Shown: positions 1 through 7,523, numbered from the stretch's first letter. The stretch is DNA of 14,809 bases from Desulfosporosinus sp. UBA5188 (GCA_002413075.1 DHWG01000035.1:1-14809); one strand, 5' to 3'. Made by a program: numbers and translations. Notes: generated from the sequence alone by a model not told the origin.

Positions 1-95
1 TCTCTTAAGTTGATGACATTGCCCATTTAGCAGGAGGATAGTTATTTGAAACTCTATTCAGTAAAATACTGGAATGACTCTTTATGAATTCAGGT

Positions 96-1106
96 TTAGG
101 CGTTATCCCTCATGGCATCAATAATAGCGGAAGCCATTTCCTTAGTACCGGCCTTACCACCCAAATCTGGGGTAATATATTTTCCGTGTTTCAGAACCTG
201 CTCAATCGCCTTCTCAACCCGTTGCGCTTCTTTCTCAAATCCCAGATATTGAAGCATCTCAACCCCAGATATGAGCATAGCGAGAGGATTAGCAATATTT
301 TTACCGGCAATCTCAGGAGCACTTCCATGGGCGGCCTCAAAAACAGCATACTTCTCTCCAATATTAGCCCCTGGTGCGACACCAAGTCCACCAACTAATC
401 CAGCGACGAGATCTGAAATAATGTCCCCATAGAGATTAGGTAAGACTAACACCTCAAATTGCTCGGGGATTTGAACTAAATTCATACACATAGCATCGAC
501 GATCCTGTCGTCACACACAATTTCTGGATAATCACGGGCCACCGATCGTACGCTTTCCAGAAAAAGGCCATCACTTAATTTCATGATATTAGCTTTATGA
601 ACAATGGTCACTCGCTTACGTCCTTCGCGACGAGCTAATTCAAAGCCATATCTTCCAATCCGCTCTGAGGCTTCACGGGTAATAATCTTGATACTTTCCG
701 CAGCATCTTTACCCACCATGTGTTCAATCCCAGCGTAAAGATCCTCGGTGTTTTCCCGGACAACGACAATATCAACGTTCTCATACCTCGAAGCGACGTT
801 TGGTAAGTTCCGCATATGACGGACATTGGCATAAAGCTCTAATTGTTGACGCAAGGAGACATTGACACTGCGAAAGCCTTTCCCGACCGGGGTTGTGACG
901 GGCCCTTTTAACGCCACCTTATTGCGACGAATCGTTTCTAGAACATGCTCCGGCAAAGGCGTTCCGAACTGAGCAATGCAAGCTGCGCCAGCTTCCACAA
1001 CTTCCCATTCAATGGGTGCCCCGCTAGCCGTAATCACATCTTGGGTCGCTTTACTAACTTCTGGTCCTATTCCATCTCCTGGAATTAAGGTTACTATGAT
1101 GGTCAT
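96..1106 (-). CDS. icd: NAD-type isocitrate dehydrogenase (isocitrate/isopropylmalate dehydrogenase family)
   Basis: A 336-residue beta-decarboxylating dehydrogenase, expected to oxidise isocitrate to 2-oxoglutarate and CO2 in the cytoplasm. The N-terminal LIPGDGIGPEV is the family signature. Substrate-site residues line up with those of the isocitrate enzymes: Ser80, Asn82, Arg86, Arg96, Arg117, Tyr124 and Lys171, with metal-binding aspartates 228 and 232 in NLYGDIISD. HGSAPEIAGK (260-269) has an acidic residue where NAD-dependent members bind the ribose, which argues against NADP. I chose the second ATG because AAAGGGAG lies seven bases upstream of it; the ATG 18 bases earlier overlaps that site and has none of its own. 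The gene follows the NifV-like synthase after 157 nt. A homoisocitrate or isopropylmalate substrate cannot be fully excluded, but ENTEDLYAGIEH favours isocitrate. Confidence 0.85.
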   Translation of the reverse strand: MTIIVTLIPGDGIGPEVSKATQDVITASGAPIEWEVVEAGAACIAQFGTPLPEHVLETIRRNKVALKGPVTTPVGKGFRSVNVSLRQQLELYANVRHMRNLPNVASRYENVDIVVVRENTEDLYAGIEHMVGKDAAESIKIITREASERIGRYGFELARREGRKRVTIVHKANIMKLSDGLFLESVRSVARDYPEIVCDDRIVDAMCMNLVQIPEQFEVLVLPNLYGDIISDLVAGLVGGLGVAPGANIGEKYAVFEAAHGSAPEIAGKNIANPLAMLISGVEMLQYLGFEKEAQRVEKAIEQVLKHGKYITPDLGGKAGTKEMASAIIDAMRDNA

Positions 1107-1129
1107 TGATGTACTCCCTTTCATTATAA

Positions 1130-1150
1130 AAGGCGGCTCATCGCCGTCTT
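1130..1150 (-). terminator. Short GC-rich hairpin with T run just upstream of icd
   Basis: On the minus strand an 8-bp stem (one G-U pair) with a 5-base loop is followed by a short T run (TTTT, then AT). It sits nine bases before the icd Shine-Dalgarno. It resembles a weak intrinsic terminator or attenuator lowering icd expression relative to the upstream synthase. The T run is short and partly inside the stem, so termination is uncertain. Confidence 0.35.
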
Positions 1151-1164
1151 ATCACTTTCTAAGA

Positions 1165-1235
1165 TTATCCAGGGGCTTAGCGCCACTATGACTCCACGTT
1201 TTTATGGGGAGTATTGGCCCTAAGCCCCTGGATAA
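1165..1235. repeat. Long intergenic inverted repeat (20-nt arms, 19 of 20 paired)
   Basis: Arms 1165-1184 and 1216-1235 are complementary at 19 of 20 positions. The 31-nt centre folds further, with ACTCC at 1191-1195 pairing with GGAGT at 1208-1212 and a few pairs inside that. The whole spacer core could form one extended hairpin in the nifV-icd transcript. No T run follows on the minus strand. It could be an RNA stabilising or processing element between two cistrons, or one copy of a dispersed palindromic repeat. No second copy was seen in this window. Confidence 0.7.
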
Positions 1236-1263
1236 GTTCAACTTAGGTCTATCTCATATATCT

Positions 1264-2394
1264 CTAACTGCGTTGTTTTAGCATATCTTCGTAAATGTAC
1301 ACGAGTTCCTTATCAAAAAGAGAACGCTTCATGTCGACAGCCGTATCTCTGACCCTTTTCAACATTTCAGTGGCGTCTTCGTCCGTCATCTCTTTTCCAT
1401 ACTCAAGTAGGAATTTTGCTTTGATAGATGCCTTCCCTGAGTGCTTTCCGATTACGATCTGACGTTCAGCGCCGACATCTTCAGGACTGAAGGCTTCATA
1501 CGTCTTAGGATCCTTCATCGCTCCATCAGCATGAATCCCAGATTCATGGGCAAACATATTACTACCTACAATCGATTTCCAAGCTGGCAACGTCCGACCT
1601 GAAGCTCTAGCGACATATTCAGACACCTCGACAAAGCGTTTCGTATCAAACTTTAAATCTGTATCGAGTAAATGCTTTAAGGCCATAACCACTTCTTCTA
1701 AGGCTGCATTACCAGCTCGTTCTCCCAAGCCATTCACGGTAACCCCTACATGCGTTGCCCCAGCTTTCGCACCTGCTAAAGCATTGGCTGTTGCCATGCC
1801 AAAGTCGTCATGAGTATGCATTTCAACGTCAATCCCTGCTTTTTCGATCAAGGTTTTAATATTATCATACGTTTTAAACGGATCTAGGATTCCTACGGTA
1901 TCACAATAACGCACACGGTTTGCGCCTGCTTTTTTGGCTTCTTTAGCAAATTCCACGAGAAAATCCATGTCTGAGCGTGAGGCATCTTCCGCATTGACTG
2001 ATATATACAGACCTTCACGTTTAGCAAAGGTTGTTGCTTTAATCATCCGTTCCAAAACATCCTCACGGGTGGTCATAAGTTTATGTTCGATGTGAATATC
2101 TGAAGTAGAAATGGAAATCGCCACAGCATCGACACCACAAGCTAAAGAAGCTTCAATATCTGAGATGACTGCGCGATTCCAGCCCATAATACTTGCTTTT
2201 AAACCTAATTTGACAATATCACGAATCGCTTGCTTTTCATCGCCGCCCATAACAGGAACCCCTGCTTCAATTTGATCAACACCCAGCTCATCAAGCAATC
2301 TAGCGATACGTAATTTTTCTTGATTCGAGAAAACGACACCTGCGGTTTGTTCTCCGTCGCGTAACGTGGTATCCACAATTACTAAATGTCTCAT
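1264..2394 (-). CDS. NifV-like homocitrate synthase / possible Re-citrate synthase
   Basis: A 376-residue member of the isopropylmalate/homocitrate synthase (DRE-TIM) family, which condenses acetyl-CoA with a 2-oxo acid. The DTTLRDGEQ motif (8-16) carries the catalytic Arg12, Asp13 and Glu15; HTHDDFG (193-199) supplies metal-binding histidines 193 and 195; NGLGERAGNAALEE (221-234) and FAHESGIHADG (281-291) are family signatures. The length and the lack of a C-terminal LeuA regulatory domain match NifV rather than LeuA. With no nif genes in view and an isocitrate dehydrogenase next door, the product may be citrate (Re-citrate synthase, known to derive from this family) rather than homocitrate. 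The ATG has AGAGGGG upstream at a rather long spacing of about 12 bases; no better start exists. Confidence 0.85.
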   Translation of the reverse strand: MRHLVIVDTTLRDGEQTAGVVFSNQEKLRIARLLDELGVDQIEAGVPVMGGDEKQAIRDIVKLGLKASIMGWNRAVISDIEASLACGVDAVAISISTSDIHIEHKLMTTREDVLERMIKATTFAKREGLYISVNAEDASRSDMDFLVEFAKEAKKAGANRVRYCDTVGILDPFKTYDNIKTLIEKAGIDVEMHTHDDFGMATANALAGAKAGATHVGVTVNGLGERAGNAALEEVVMALKHLLDTDLKFDTKRFVEVSEYVARASGRTLPAWKSIVGSNMFAHESGIHADGAMKDPKTYEAFSPEDVGAERQIVIGKHSGKASIKAKFLLEYGKEMTDEDATEMLKRVRDTAVDMKRSLFDKELVYIYEDMLKQRS

Positions 2395-2573
2395 TAGTCT
2401 GATGCACCCCTCTTCTTAAACTGGAAGAAAACTATCAGTTTAGTATACAGCTATATTAGCCTTAGCCTCCATACTAACATAATGCCCCTTGAGTTTGAAG
2501 GATATCTGTTTCCTTATACTGTATACTTGTACAGATGAAGTGATATTAGTGCTACCGTCCATAGGCCACAAGC
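2395..2573. other. Intergenic spacer gatB to nifV-like gene, with paired AGTATACAG sites
   Basis: This 179-nt AT-rich spacer probably holds the promoter of the synthase-icd unit, but no convincing -35/-10 pair was found; TATACT at 2443-2448 (minus) is the best -10 candidate and lacks a -35 box. The 9-mer AGTATACAG at 2442-2450 recurs in inverted orientation at 2519-2527, 77 bp apart, which may be an operator pair or chance. No clear terminator follows gatB. Confidence 0.4.
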
Positions 2574-4022
2574 TTATGCTAATTTTTCCTTAAGCAACTG
2601 ATTAACAAGCCCTGGATTTGCCTGCCCCCTAGTAGCCTTCATAATTTGCCCAACGAGGAACCCAATTGCTTTATCTTTTCCAGCTTTGTAATCCTCTACT
2701 GATTGAGGATTCGCGGAAATCACGGTGTCAATAATTCCGTGAAGTGCCCCCTCGTCACTGATCTGCGCGAGGCCTTTTTCCTTAACAATAGCGCTAGCAT
2801 CCTTACTCGTGCTGTACATCTCTTCTAGGACACTCTTGGCAATCTTTCCGCTAAGGGTTCCTTTATTTATTAACTCGAGAAGTTCCGCTAATTGTTTAGC
2901 CGAAATCGGTGAATTAAGCACGCTACACTGGTTTGTGTTCAGCAGACGCGTTACGTCCCCCATCACCCAGTTTGCCAACGTCTTTGCATCTCCATAGTAG
3001 GTTAAGGCCTCATCAAAGAAGTCCGCCATCTCTCTTGCTTGAGTGATAACCGCTGCATCATAGGCCGGTAGCCCCAGCGCCTGCAACCGGGCACGACGTA
3101 CGGTAGGAAGCTCAGGAAGGGTCTTACGAATTCTTTCCATCCATTCTCGGTCAATCACCAAAGGTGGTAGATCGGGTTCAGGGAAATACCGATAATCATG
3201 GGCTTCTTCTTTCGAGCGGAGCGATAACGTAATCCCCTGCCCCTCATCCCAAGTGCGTGTTTCCTGAACCACCTTTTCACCCGCCTTTAATTTACGAGCT
3301 TGACGAGCTATTTCAAACTCCATGCACCTTCGAACGGAGCTATACGAATTCAAATTCTTGGTTTCTGTACGAGTCCCCAAAGTTTCCGTTCCGAGGGGCC
3401 GCAGCGAAACATTGACATCAAAGCGAATAGACCCTTGCTCCAAGCGGCAATCTGAAACCTCGATATACTCGAGGATCTGAACCAATTTTTCAAGATAGGC
3501 AAGGACCTCTGGAATTGAGCTGAGATCAGGCTCCGAAACGATTTCCAGAAGTGGAACGCCCGCTCGGTTATAGTCGACGGAAGACTCGTTCGAGGTTGAG
3601 ATCGTTTCCCCACTATGAACGAGCTTACCCGCATCTTCTTCCATGTGGGCCCGTGTGATCCCGATCCATTTCTTTTCTCCGTCAACCTCGATCTCTAACC
3701 TACCCCCTATACATATGGGTAAATCAAATTGAGACGTCTGATAATTCTTGGACAAATCAGGGTAGAAGTAGTTTTTCCGGTCAAACTTTGAAAACTCTGC
3801 AATTTCAGATTCCAACGCTAAGCCAGCTTTAATGGCATAATTAACAACTTCACGATTCAGCACGGGGAGCGCCCCGGGCATACCAAGACACACCGGGCAA
3901 ACGTGGGTGTTTTGATCTCCCCCAAACTCCGTGGTACATCCGCAAAAGATTTTCGTCTTAGTTTGGAGCTCGACATGAACCTCTAGTCCACAGACCATTT
4001 CATACTTATCAGCGACTGACAC
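2574..4022 (-). CDS. gatB: Asp-tRNA(Asn)/Glu-tRNA(Gln) amidotransferase subunit B
   Basis: A 482-residue GatB. It binds the misacylated tRNA and phosphorylates the side-chain carboxylate with ATP so that GatA-derived ammonia can amidate it. CGLEVHVELQT opens the catalytic cradle; Cys27, Cys29, Cys42 and Cys45 (FCGC ... CPVC) form the zinc site present in many GatB proteins; KFDRKNYFYPDL and HMEEDAGKL are family signatures. The C-terminal part ends in KDKAIGFLVGQIMKATRGQANP, the tRNA-binding YqeY-like tail. I place the start at the GTG at 4022, nine bases from GGAGG. The in-frame TTG at 4028 is only three bases from it. The first 14 bases overlap the end of gatA, indicating translational coupling. 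Length and order match Bacillus gatCAB. Confidence 0.96.
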   Translation of the reverse strand: MSVADKYEMVCGLEVHVELQTKTKIFCGCTTEFGGDQNTHVCPVCLGMPGALPVLNREVVNYAIKAGLALESEIAEFSKFDRKNYFYPDLSKNYQTSQFDLPICIGGRLEIEVDGEKKWIGITRAHMEEDAGKLVHSGETISTSNESSVDYNRAGVPLLEIVSEPDLSSIPEVLAYLEKLVQILEYIEVSDCRLEQGSIRFDVNVSLRPLGTETLGTRTETKNLNSYSSVRRCMEFEIARQARKLKAGEKVVQETRTWDEGQGITLSLRSKEEAHDYRYFPEPDLPPLVIDREWMERIRKTLPELPTVRRARLQALGLPAYDAAVITQAREMADFFDEALTYYGDAKTLANWVMGDVTRLLNTNQCSVLNSPISAKQLAELLELINKGTLSGKIAKSVLEEMYSTSKDASAIVKEKGLAQISDEGALHGIIDTVISANPQSVEDYKAGKDKAIGFLVGQIMKATRGQANPGLVNQLLKEKLA

Positions 4023-5490
4023 TCGCAAGCACCTCCCCAGAAAGACTTGGTTTTAAGGTGTGATATTGGGTGTTTTGCTCAAAGGTATAAGCAACACGGT
4101 ACAACGTGCCTTCATCAAACGCTTTACCCATGAGCTGCATGCCGATCGGCATTCCCTTGACGAAGCCCGCCGGAACTGAAATTGCGGGGATACCCGCCAA
4201 GTTAATCGGCACGGTCGTAATATCTGATAAATACATGGTCAGAGGATCGGCGGATTTTTCCCCAAATTTAAAGGCTGTGGTCGGAGCTGTCGGGGAGAGC
4301 AAAACGTCAAACGTCTCAAACGCCTTGTCAAAATCCTGTTTGATGAGCGTTCTGACTTTTTGTGCCTTCAGATAATAGGCATCATAATACCCTGAACTCA
4401 GGGCATAGGTTCCGAGCATGATCCTGCGTTTTACTTCCTGACCAAAGCCCTCAGCTCTGGTTTTTTTAAACATGCCCAAGACATCTTCTGCCTCCGCCCT
4501 GAGGCCATAGCGCACCCCATCATAACGTGCCAGATTTGAGCTCGCTTCGGCGGTAGCTATCAGGTAATAGGCCGGTATGGCGTACTCGGTATGCGGCAGT
4601 GAGCATTCAGACACTTCTGCGCCTAAATCGATCAAGGTTTGAATCCCTGTTTGAATGCCTTTTGCGACATCTGGGTCAATCCCTGCGCCGTAATACTCTC
4701 GAGGGATGCCGATCTTTAAACCTTTAATATCATTAACTAGGAACTTCGTATAATCCGGCTTATCATAGGCAACTGACGTTGAATCCCTAGGATCATATCC
4801 AGCAATTGCATTCAGCACCAAGGCATTGTCTCGCACCGTTTTAGTCAACGGACCGATCTGATCCAGTGACGACGCAAAGGCAATTAGGCCATACCGAGAG
4901 ACGGCCCCGTATGTTGGCTTCAATCCTACCACGCCACAAAAGGCAGCGGGTTGGCGTACGGATCCCCCCGTGTCAGAGCCTAAAGCAAAAGCCGCTTCAT
5001 CCGCAGCGACGGCTACAGCAGCGCCTCCCGAGGAGCCTCCTGGAACGCGCCCTAAATCCCAGGGATTTCGAGTCTTTCCAAAATATGAGTTCTCGGTTGA
5101 GGAGCCCATGGCGAATTCATCCATATTTACTTTTCCGAGAAGAATCGTCCCCGCACCCCGCAAGCGGTCCGTTACAGTTGCATTATAGGGTGGGATAAAA
5201 TTCTCCAACATCTTGGAAGCACAGCTGGTGCGAATGCCTTCCGTGCACAGGTTATCCTTCAAGGCCATTGGAATTCCTTCCAAGGCACTAAGTCCATCAT
5301 TATTGGCGATCTTTCGATCGACTTCAGCCGCTTGACTGATCGCCTGATCTTCAATGACTGTTAAGTAAGCTTTTAAGGTTGGATCCACCGAATGAATCCG
5401 ATCTATATAGGCTTTCGTCAGTTCTACAGAGCTAACGTCTTTACGAACAAGACGTTCATGTAGTTCGCTGACGGATTGTCCGATCATCAT
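4009..5490 (-). CDS. gatA: Asp-tRNA(Asn)/Glu-tRNA(Gln) amidotransferase subunit A
   Basis: A 493-residue amidase-signature protein that hydrolyses glutamine and channels ammonia to GatB. The Ser-cisSer-Lys triad is visible: Lys78 in GIPMALKDN, Ser153 in GGSSGG and Ser177 in GSDTGGSVRQP, with the spacing known from Staphylococcus GatA. The glycine/serine-rich core (about 145-200) is intact. The start is the first of two adjacent ATGs; the strong AAAGGAGGG directly after the gatC stop codon serves as ribosome binding site, about eleven bases away. The second ATG, one codon on, would be equally possible. It lies 19 nt after gatC and overlaps gatB, so the three genes form one operon giving a stoichiometric complex. 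Confidence 0.97.
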   Translation of the reverse strand: MMIGQSVSELHERLVRKDVSSVELTKAYIDRIHSVDPTLKAYLTVIEDQAISQAAEVDRKIANNDGLSALEGIPMALKDNLCTEGIRTSCASKMLENFIPPYNATVTDRLRGAGTILLGKVNMDEFAMGSSTENSYFGKTRNPWDLGRVPGGSSGGAAVAVAADEAAFALGSDTGGSVRQPAAFCGVVGLKPTYGAVSRYGLIAFASSLDQIGPLTKTVRDNALVLNAIAGYDPRDSTSVAYDKPDYTKFLVNDIKGLKIGIPREYYGAGIDPDVAKGIQTGIQTLIDLGAEVSECSLPHTEYAIPAYYLIATAEASSNLARYDGVRYGLRAEAEDVLGMFKKTRAEGFGQEVKRRIMLGTYALSSGYYDAYYLKAQKVRTLIKQDFDKAFETFDVLLSPTAPTTAFKFGEKSADPLTMYLSDITTVPINLAGIPAISVPAGFVKGMPIGMQLMGKAFDEGTLYRVAYTFEQNTQYHTLKPSLSGEVLASVSR

Positions 5491-5509
5491 AGTCCCTATG
5501 CCCTCCTTT

Positions 5510-5800
5510 CTAGGTCAAACTTATTCTGGGCACCCTGAAGAAGCCCTCTTCCCCATCTGGCGCATTTTTCAGGGCTTTCTCATGGTTCAGCGAAATGCCT
5601 ACTTGATCCCCACGCATAACATTGTGTAATGGAACGGCATGAGCCGTCGGTACCACATTATCTGTGTCTAAACGCTCCAACATAGCCGCGTAGCCTAAAA
5701 TGGAGTTCAGTTGTTCGGTATACTCGTTAATTTCGGGTTCAGTCAACTCTAAGCGTGCCAGTGCTGCTACATATTCAACGTCTTCACGTGAAATTGTCAT
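5510..5800 (-). CDS. gatC: Asp-tRNA(Asn)/Glu-tRNA(Gln) amidotransferase subunit C
   Basis: A 96-residue GatC, the small subunit that wraps around and stabilises the GatA-GatB interface. MTISREDVEYVAALARLELTE is the conserved N-terminus and the C-terminal half carries MRGDQV and EGFFRVPRI, typical of GatC. The longest frame starts at a GTG three codons earlier, but AAGG sits eight bases before the ATG used here and this gives the usual family start and length. It follows nfo by 47 nt with no terminator between, so gatCAB may be co-transcribed with the repair genes upstream; a promoter within nfo cannot be ruled out. Confidence 0.95.
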   Translation of the reverse strand: MTISREDVEYVAALARLELTEPEINEYTEQLNSILGYAAMLERLDTDNVVPTAHAVPLHNVMRGDQVGISLNHEKALKNAPDGEEGFFRVPRISLT

Positions 5801-5847
5801 ATAATTCACCTTCCCTTGGATAGCTTGTTGCTTTAACCTCTATCATA

Positions 5848-6699
5848 TCAAATATGGGAGAATGAGGCAATATGACTAGCCTCGCGCAACAGTTTGATTT
5901 CTTCAGCATAACCCGATAATTCATTCGGCGTTTCGAGAAGGAACGGTAGATTGTGCAGCGACGGGTGGTTGATGATGCGAACAATCGCATCTAGACCAAT
6001 GTTTCCTTTGCCGATCCCCGCATGGCGATCTTTATGGGAGGCAAGCGAGTTCAGGCTGTCATTGAGATGAATGGCCTTGAGGCGGTGGAGTCCAATGAGT
6101 TGATCAAATTGGTTAAGAACGCCGTCTAGATCGTTCACAAGGTCATACCCCCCATCAAACACATGACAAGTATCGAGACAGATGCCCATTTTATCGGTCA
6201 GCTCAACTTTATCCAAGATGGCGCGAAGCTCTTCAAAGTTCCTGCCGACTTCACTGCCTTTGCCCGACATGGTCTCCAACAAAACGGTGGTCGTCTGTTC
6301 AGGCCTCAAAATTTCGTTGAGCATTTCAGCAATCATTTCGATACCAGCCTCCGGCCCTTGTCCAACATGGCTACCCGGATGAAAATTATAAAGATTGCCA
6401 GGAAGATACTCCATCCGCACCAGATCATCCGCCATCATTTCTGTTGCATATTTCCGAAGATGCGCATCTTTGGAACAGGCGTTGAGCGTATACGACGCAT
6501 GGGCCAAAATTGGCGCGAACTGATGCGCCTTCATAATATCTAAAAGGTCAGCCACGTCTTTAGGGTCAATCGCTTTTGCTTTGCCGCCGCGCGGGTTACG
6601 GGTGAAAAATTGAAATGTATTAGCGCCAATGGAAAGCGCCTCCATGCCCATGTGTTTAAAGCCCTTGGAAGTGGATAAATGACAGCCAATGTTTAACAT
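5848..6699 (-). CDS. nfo: Endonuclease IV (AP endonuclease)
   Basis: A 283-residue TIM-barrel endonuclease IV that cuts the DNA backbone 5' to abasic sites in base-excision repair. All nine zinc ligands known from the E. coli enzyme can be placed: His67, His107 (NFHPGSH), Glu142, Asp176 and His179 (LDTCHVFDGGYD), His211 (HLNDS), Asp224 and His226 (KDRHAG) and Glu256 (LLETPNE). The trinuclear site is therefore complete. The start at 6699 has GGAGG ten bases upstream and gives a normal N-terminus, MLNIGCHLS; the longer open frame would add 22 unrelated residues and run into the preceding gene. It lies 53 nt after the glycosylase gene, whose abasic product is its substrate. Confidence 0.95.
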   Translation of the reverse strand: MLNIGCHLSTSKGFKHMGMEALSIGANTFQFFTRNPRGGKAKAIDPKDVADLLDIMKAHQFAPILAHASYTLNACSKDAHLRKYATEMMADDLVRMEYLPGNLYNFHPGSHVGQGPEAGIEMIAEMLNEILRPEQTTTVLLETMSGKGSEVGRNFEELRAILDKVELTDKMGICLDTCHVFDGGYDLVNDLDGVLNQFDQLIGLHRLKAIHLNDSLNSLASHKDRHAGIGKGNIGLDAIVRIINHPSLHNLPFLLETPNELSGYAEEIKLLREASHIASFSHI

Positions 6700-6752
6700 G
6701 TGTTGTTCCCCTCCTATTTTAACCCAGCCTATTAGATTCTCCGATTTCCTTT

Positions 6753-7382
6753 TTACATAGTACAATTCTTAGATAGCTTCCAAAGATAGATTGATGCAAC
6801 GGAACCATAGGGGGAGTATCGTCGTCTATATTCTTGGAACTGGTCTTTTGTTAAATCAGCCAGTCCGTACAACCGCATCATACCGCGTCGGATAGCAAGG
6901 TCACCCCAACTAACGACGTCAGGTCGCTCCATAGAGTTTATCAGTAGCATTTCTGCTGTCCATCTGCCAACGCCCTCCAAGGAGGATAATTGCTGGATGA
7001 CTTCATCATTATGCAGCTCACATAATACGGCCAGATTAAAAGTGCCTTGTTCTACATGTTCTCCAATATTCTTGATAACAACCGCTTTTCTCATGGTGAT
7101 GCCACATCCTTGAATTTCATCGGCTGAAAATCGTCGAAGGTTTTCTGGTGTGATTTCACCGAAACGTTCCTGCATTCTGTTCCAAATGGTATGAACAGCT
7201 TTGACTGAAATCAGTTGCCCCACGACGGCGTAAATGAGAGCGGTGAAAAGGTCAGGAATAATTTCTCGTTCAACTTTTCCCAAGCGTTCCATGGCTGCGC
7301 CAAGTGTTGGATCAGCCTTTTTTAGGTACGCCACCTCGGTGACCCCAAAGTCAAAGTTTTTTGTCTTAACCGTTTTATTCAT
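6753..7382 (-). CDS. AlkA-like DNA-3-methyladenine glycosylase (HhH-GPD family)
   Basis: A 209-residue helix-hairpin-helix glycosylase expected to remove alkylated bases from DNA. The hairpin motif LSSLEGVGRWTAEMLL spans about 132-147, followed by the catalytic Asp161 in SWGDLAIRRGM. GQLISVKA (55-62) and the tail SPYGSVASIYLWKLS (190-204) match the AlkA/MAG branch. There is no iron-sulfur cluster motif, so EndoIII/MutY is excluded. It lacks the N-terminal domain of E. coli AlkA, as is common in Gram-positives. The start is uncertain: this ATG gives a normal N-terminus but only a weak ribosome site, while an in-frame GTG at 7427 would add 15 residues and has none. It pairs with nfo downstream. 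The exact lesion range is unknown. Confidence 0.85.
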   Translation of the reverse strand: MNKTVKTKNFDFGVTEVAYLKKADPTLGAAMERLGKVEREIIPDLFTALIYAVVGQLISVKAVHTIWNRMQERFGEITPENLRRFSADEIQGCGITMRKAVVIKNIGEHVEQGTFNLAVLCELHNDEVIQQLSSLEGVGRWTAEMLLINSMERPDVVSWGDLAIRRGMMRLYGLADLTKDQFQEYRRRYSPYGSVASIYLWKLSKNCTM

Positions 7383-7450
7383 ACTCTTTTTCAACGCCTC
7401 GATAAGATTTTTGCAGATTTCAGCCACCTAGAAAACTTATAATATCCATA

Positions 7451-7498
7451 TAGTTCGACAGCCGGTTTTTCTATTGTGAAAAACCGGCTGTTAAACTA
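7451..7498. repeat. Near-perfect 20-bp stem downstream of ligA
   Basis: The core arms ACAGCCGGTTTTT (7458-7470) and AAAAACCGGCTGT (7479-7491) pair perfectly over 13 bp around an 8-nt loop. The stem extends outward through a G-U pair and one mismatch to TAGTT/AACTA. It lies 26 nt past the ligA stop, where a terminator would be expected. However, the T run is in the upper stem on both strands and no T run follows the hairpin, so it is not a canonical intrinsic terminator. It may end or protect the 3' end of the pcrA-ppaC-ligA message in another way. Confidence 0.7.
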
Positions 7499-7523
7499 AT
7501 CGTATATTGTCAAGGGCCATCGT

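Noticed and set aside
58..75. Small inverted repeat CAGTA/TACTG after icd
   Set aside because: Short, with a bulge when extended, AT-rich and without a following T run, so not supportable as the icd terminator.
32..87. AGGAGG followed eight bases later by a TTG opening a 13-codon plus-strand frame
   Set aside because: Only 13 codons, no match to a known leader peptide, and no promoter or following plus-strand gene in the window. Likely chance.
84..398. Plus-strand open frame of 104 codons antisense to icd
   Set aside because: It has no recognisable domain, no good ribosome site and lies wholly opposite a clearly conserved coding region; its codons follow from the icd frame.
1123..1128. TATAAT on the minus strand just before icd as a promoter
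   Set aside because: No -35 at a usable distance and transcription would start almost at the ribosome site; it overlaps the T run of the hairpin.
5848..6765. 305-residue version of endonuclease IV
   Set aside because: The extra 22 N-terminal residues are not conserved in the family as I know it, overlap the glycosylase gene, and a strong GGAGG precedes the internal ATG at 6699.
7508..7513. Perfect TTGACA on the minus strand after ligA as a possible alkA promoter
   Set aside because: No -10 box lies 16-18 bases downstream; the sequence there is the CAGCCG of the hairpin. The TATTAT at 7439-7444 has no matching -35 box either.
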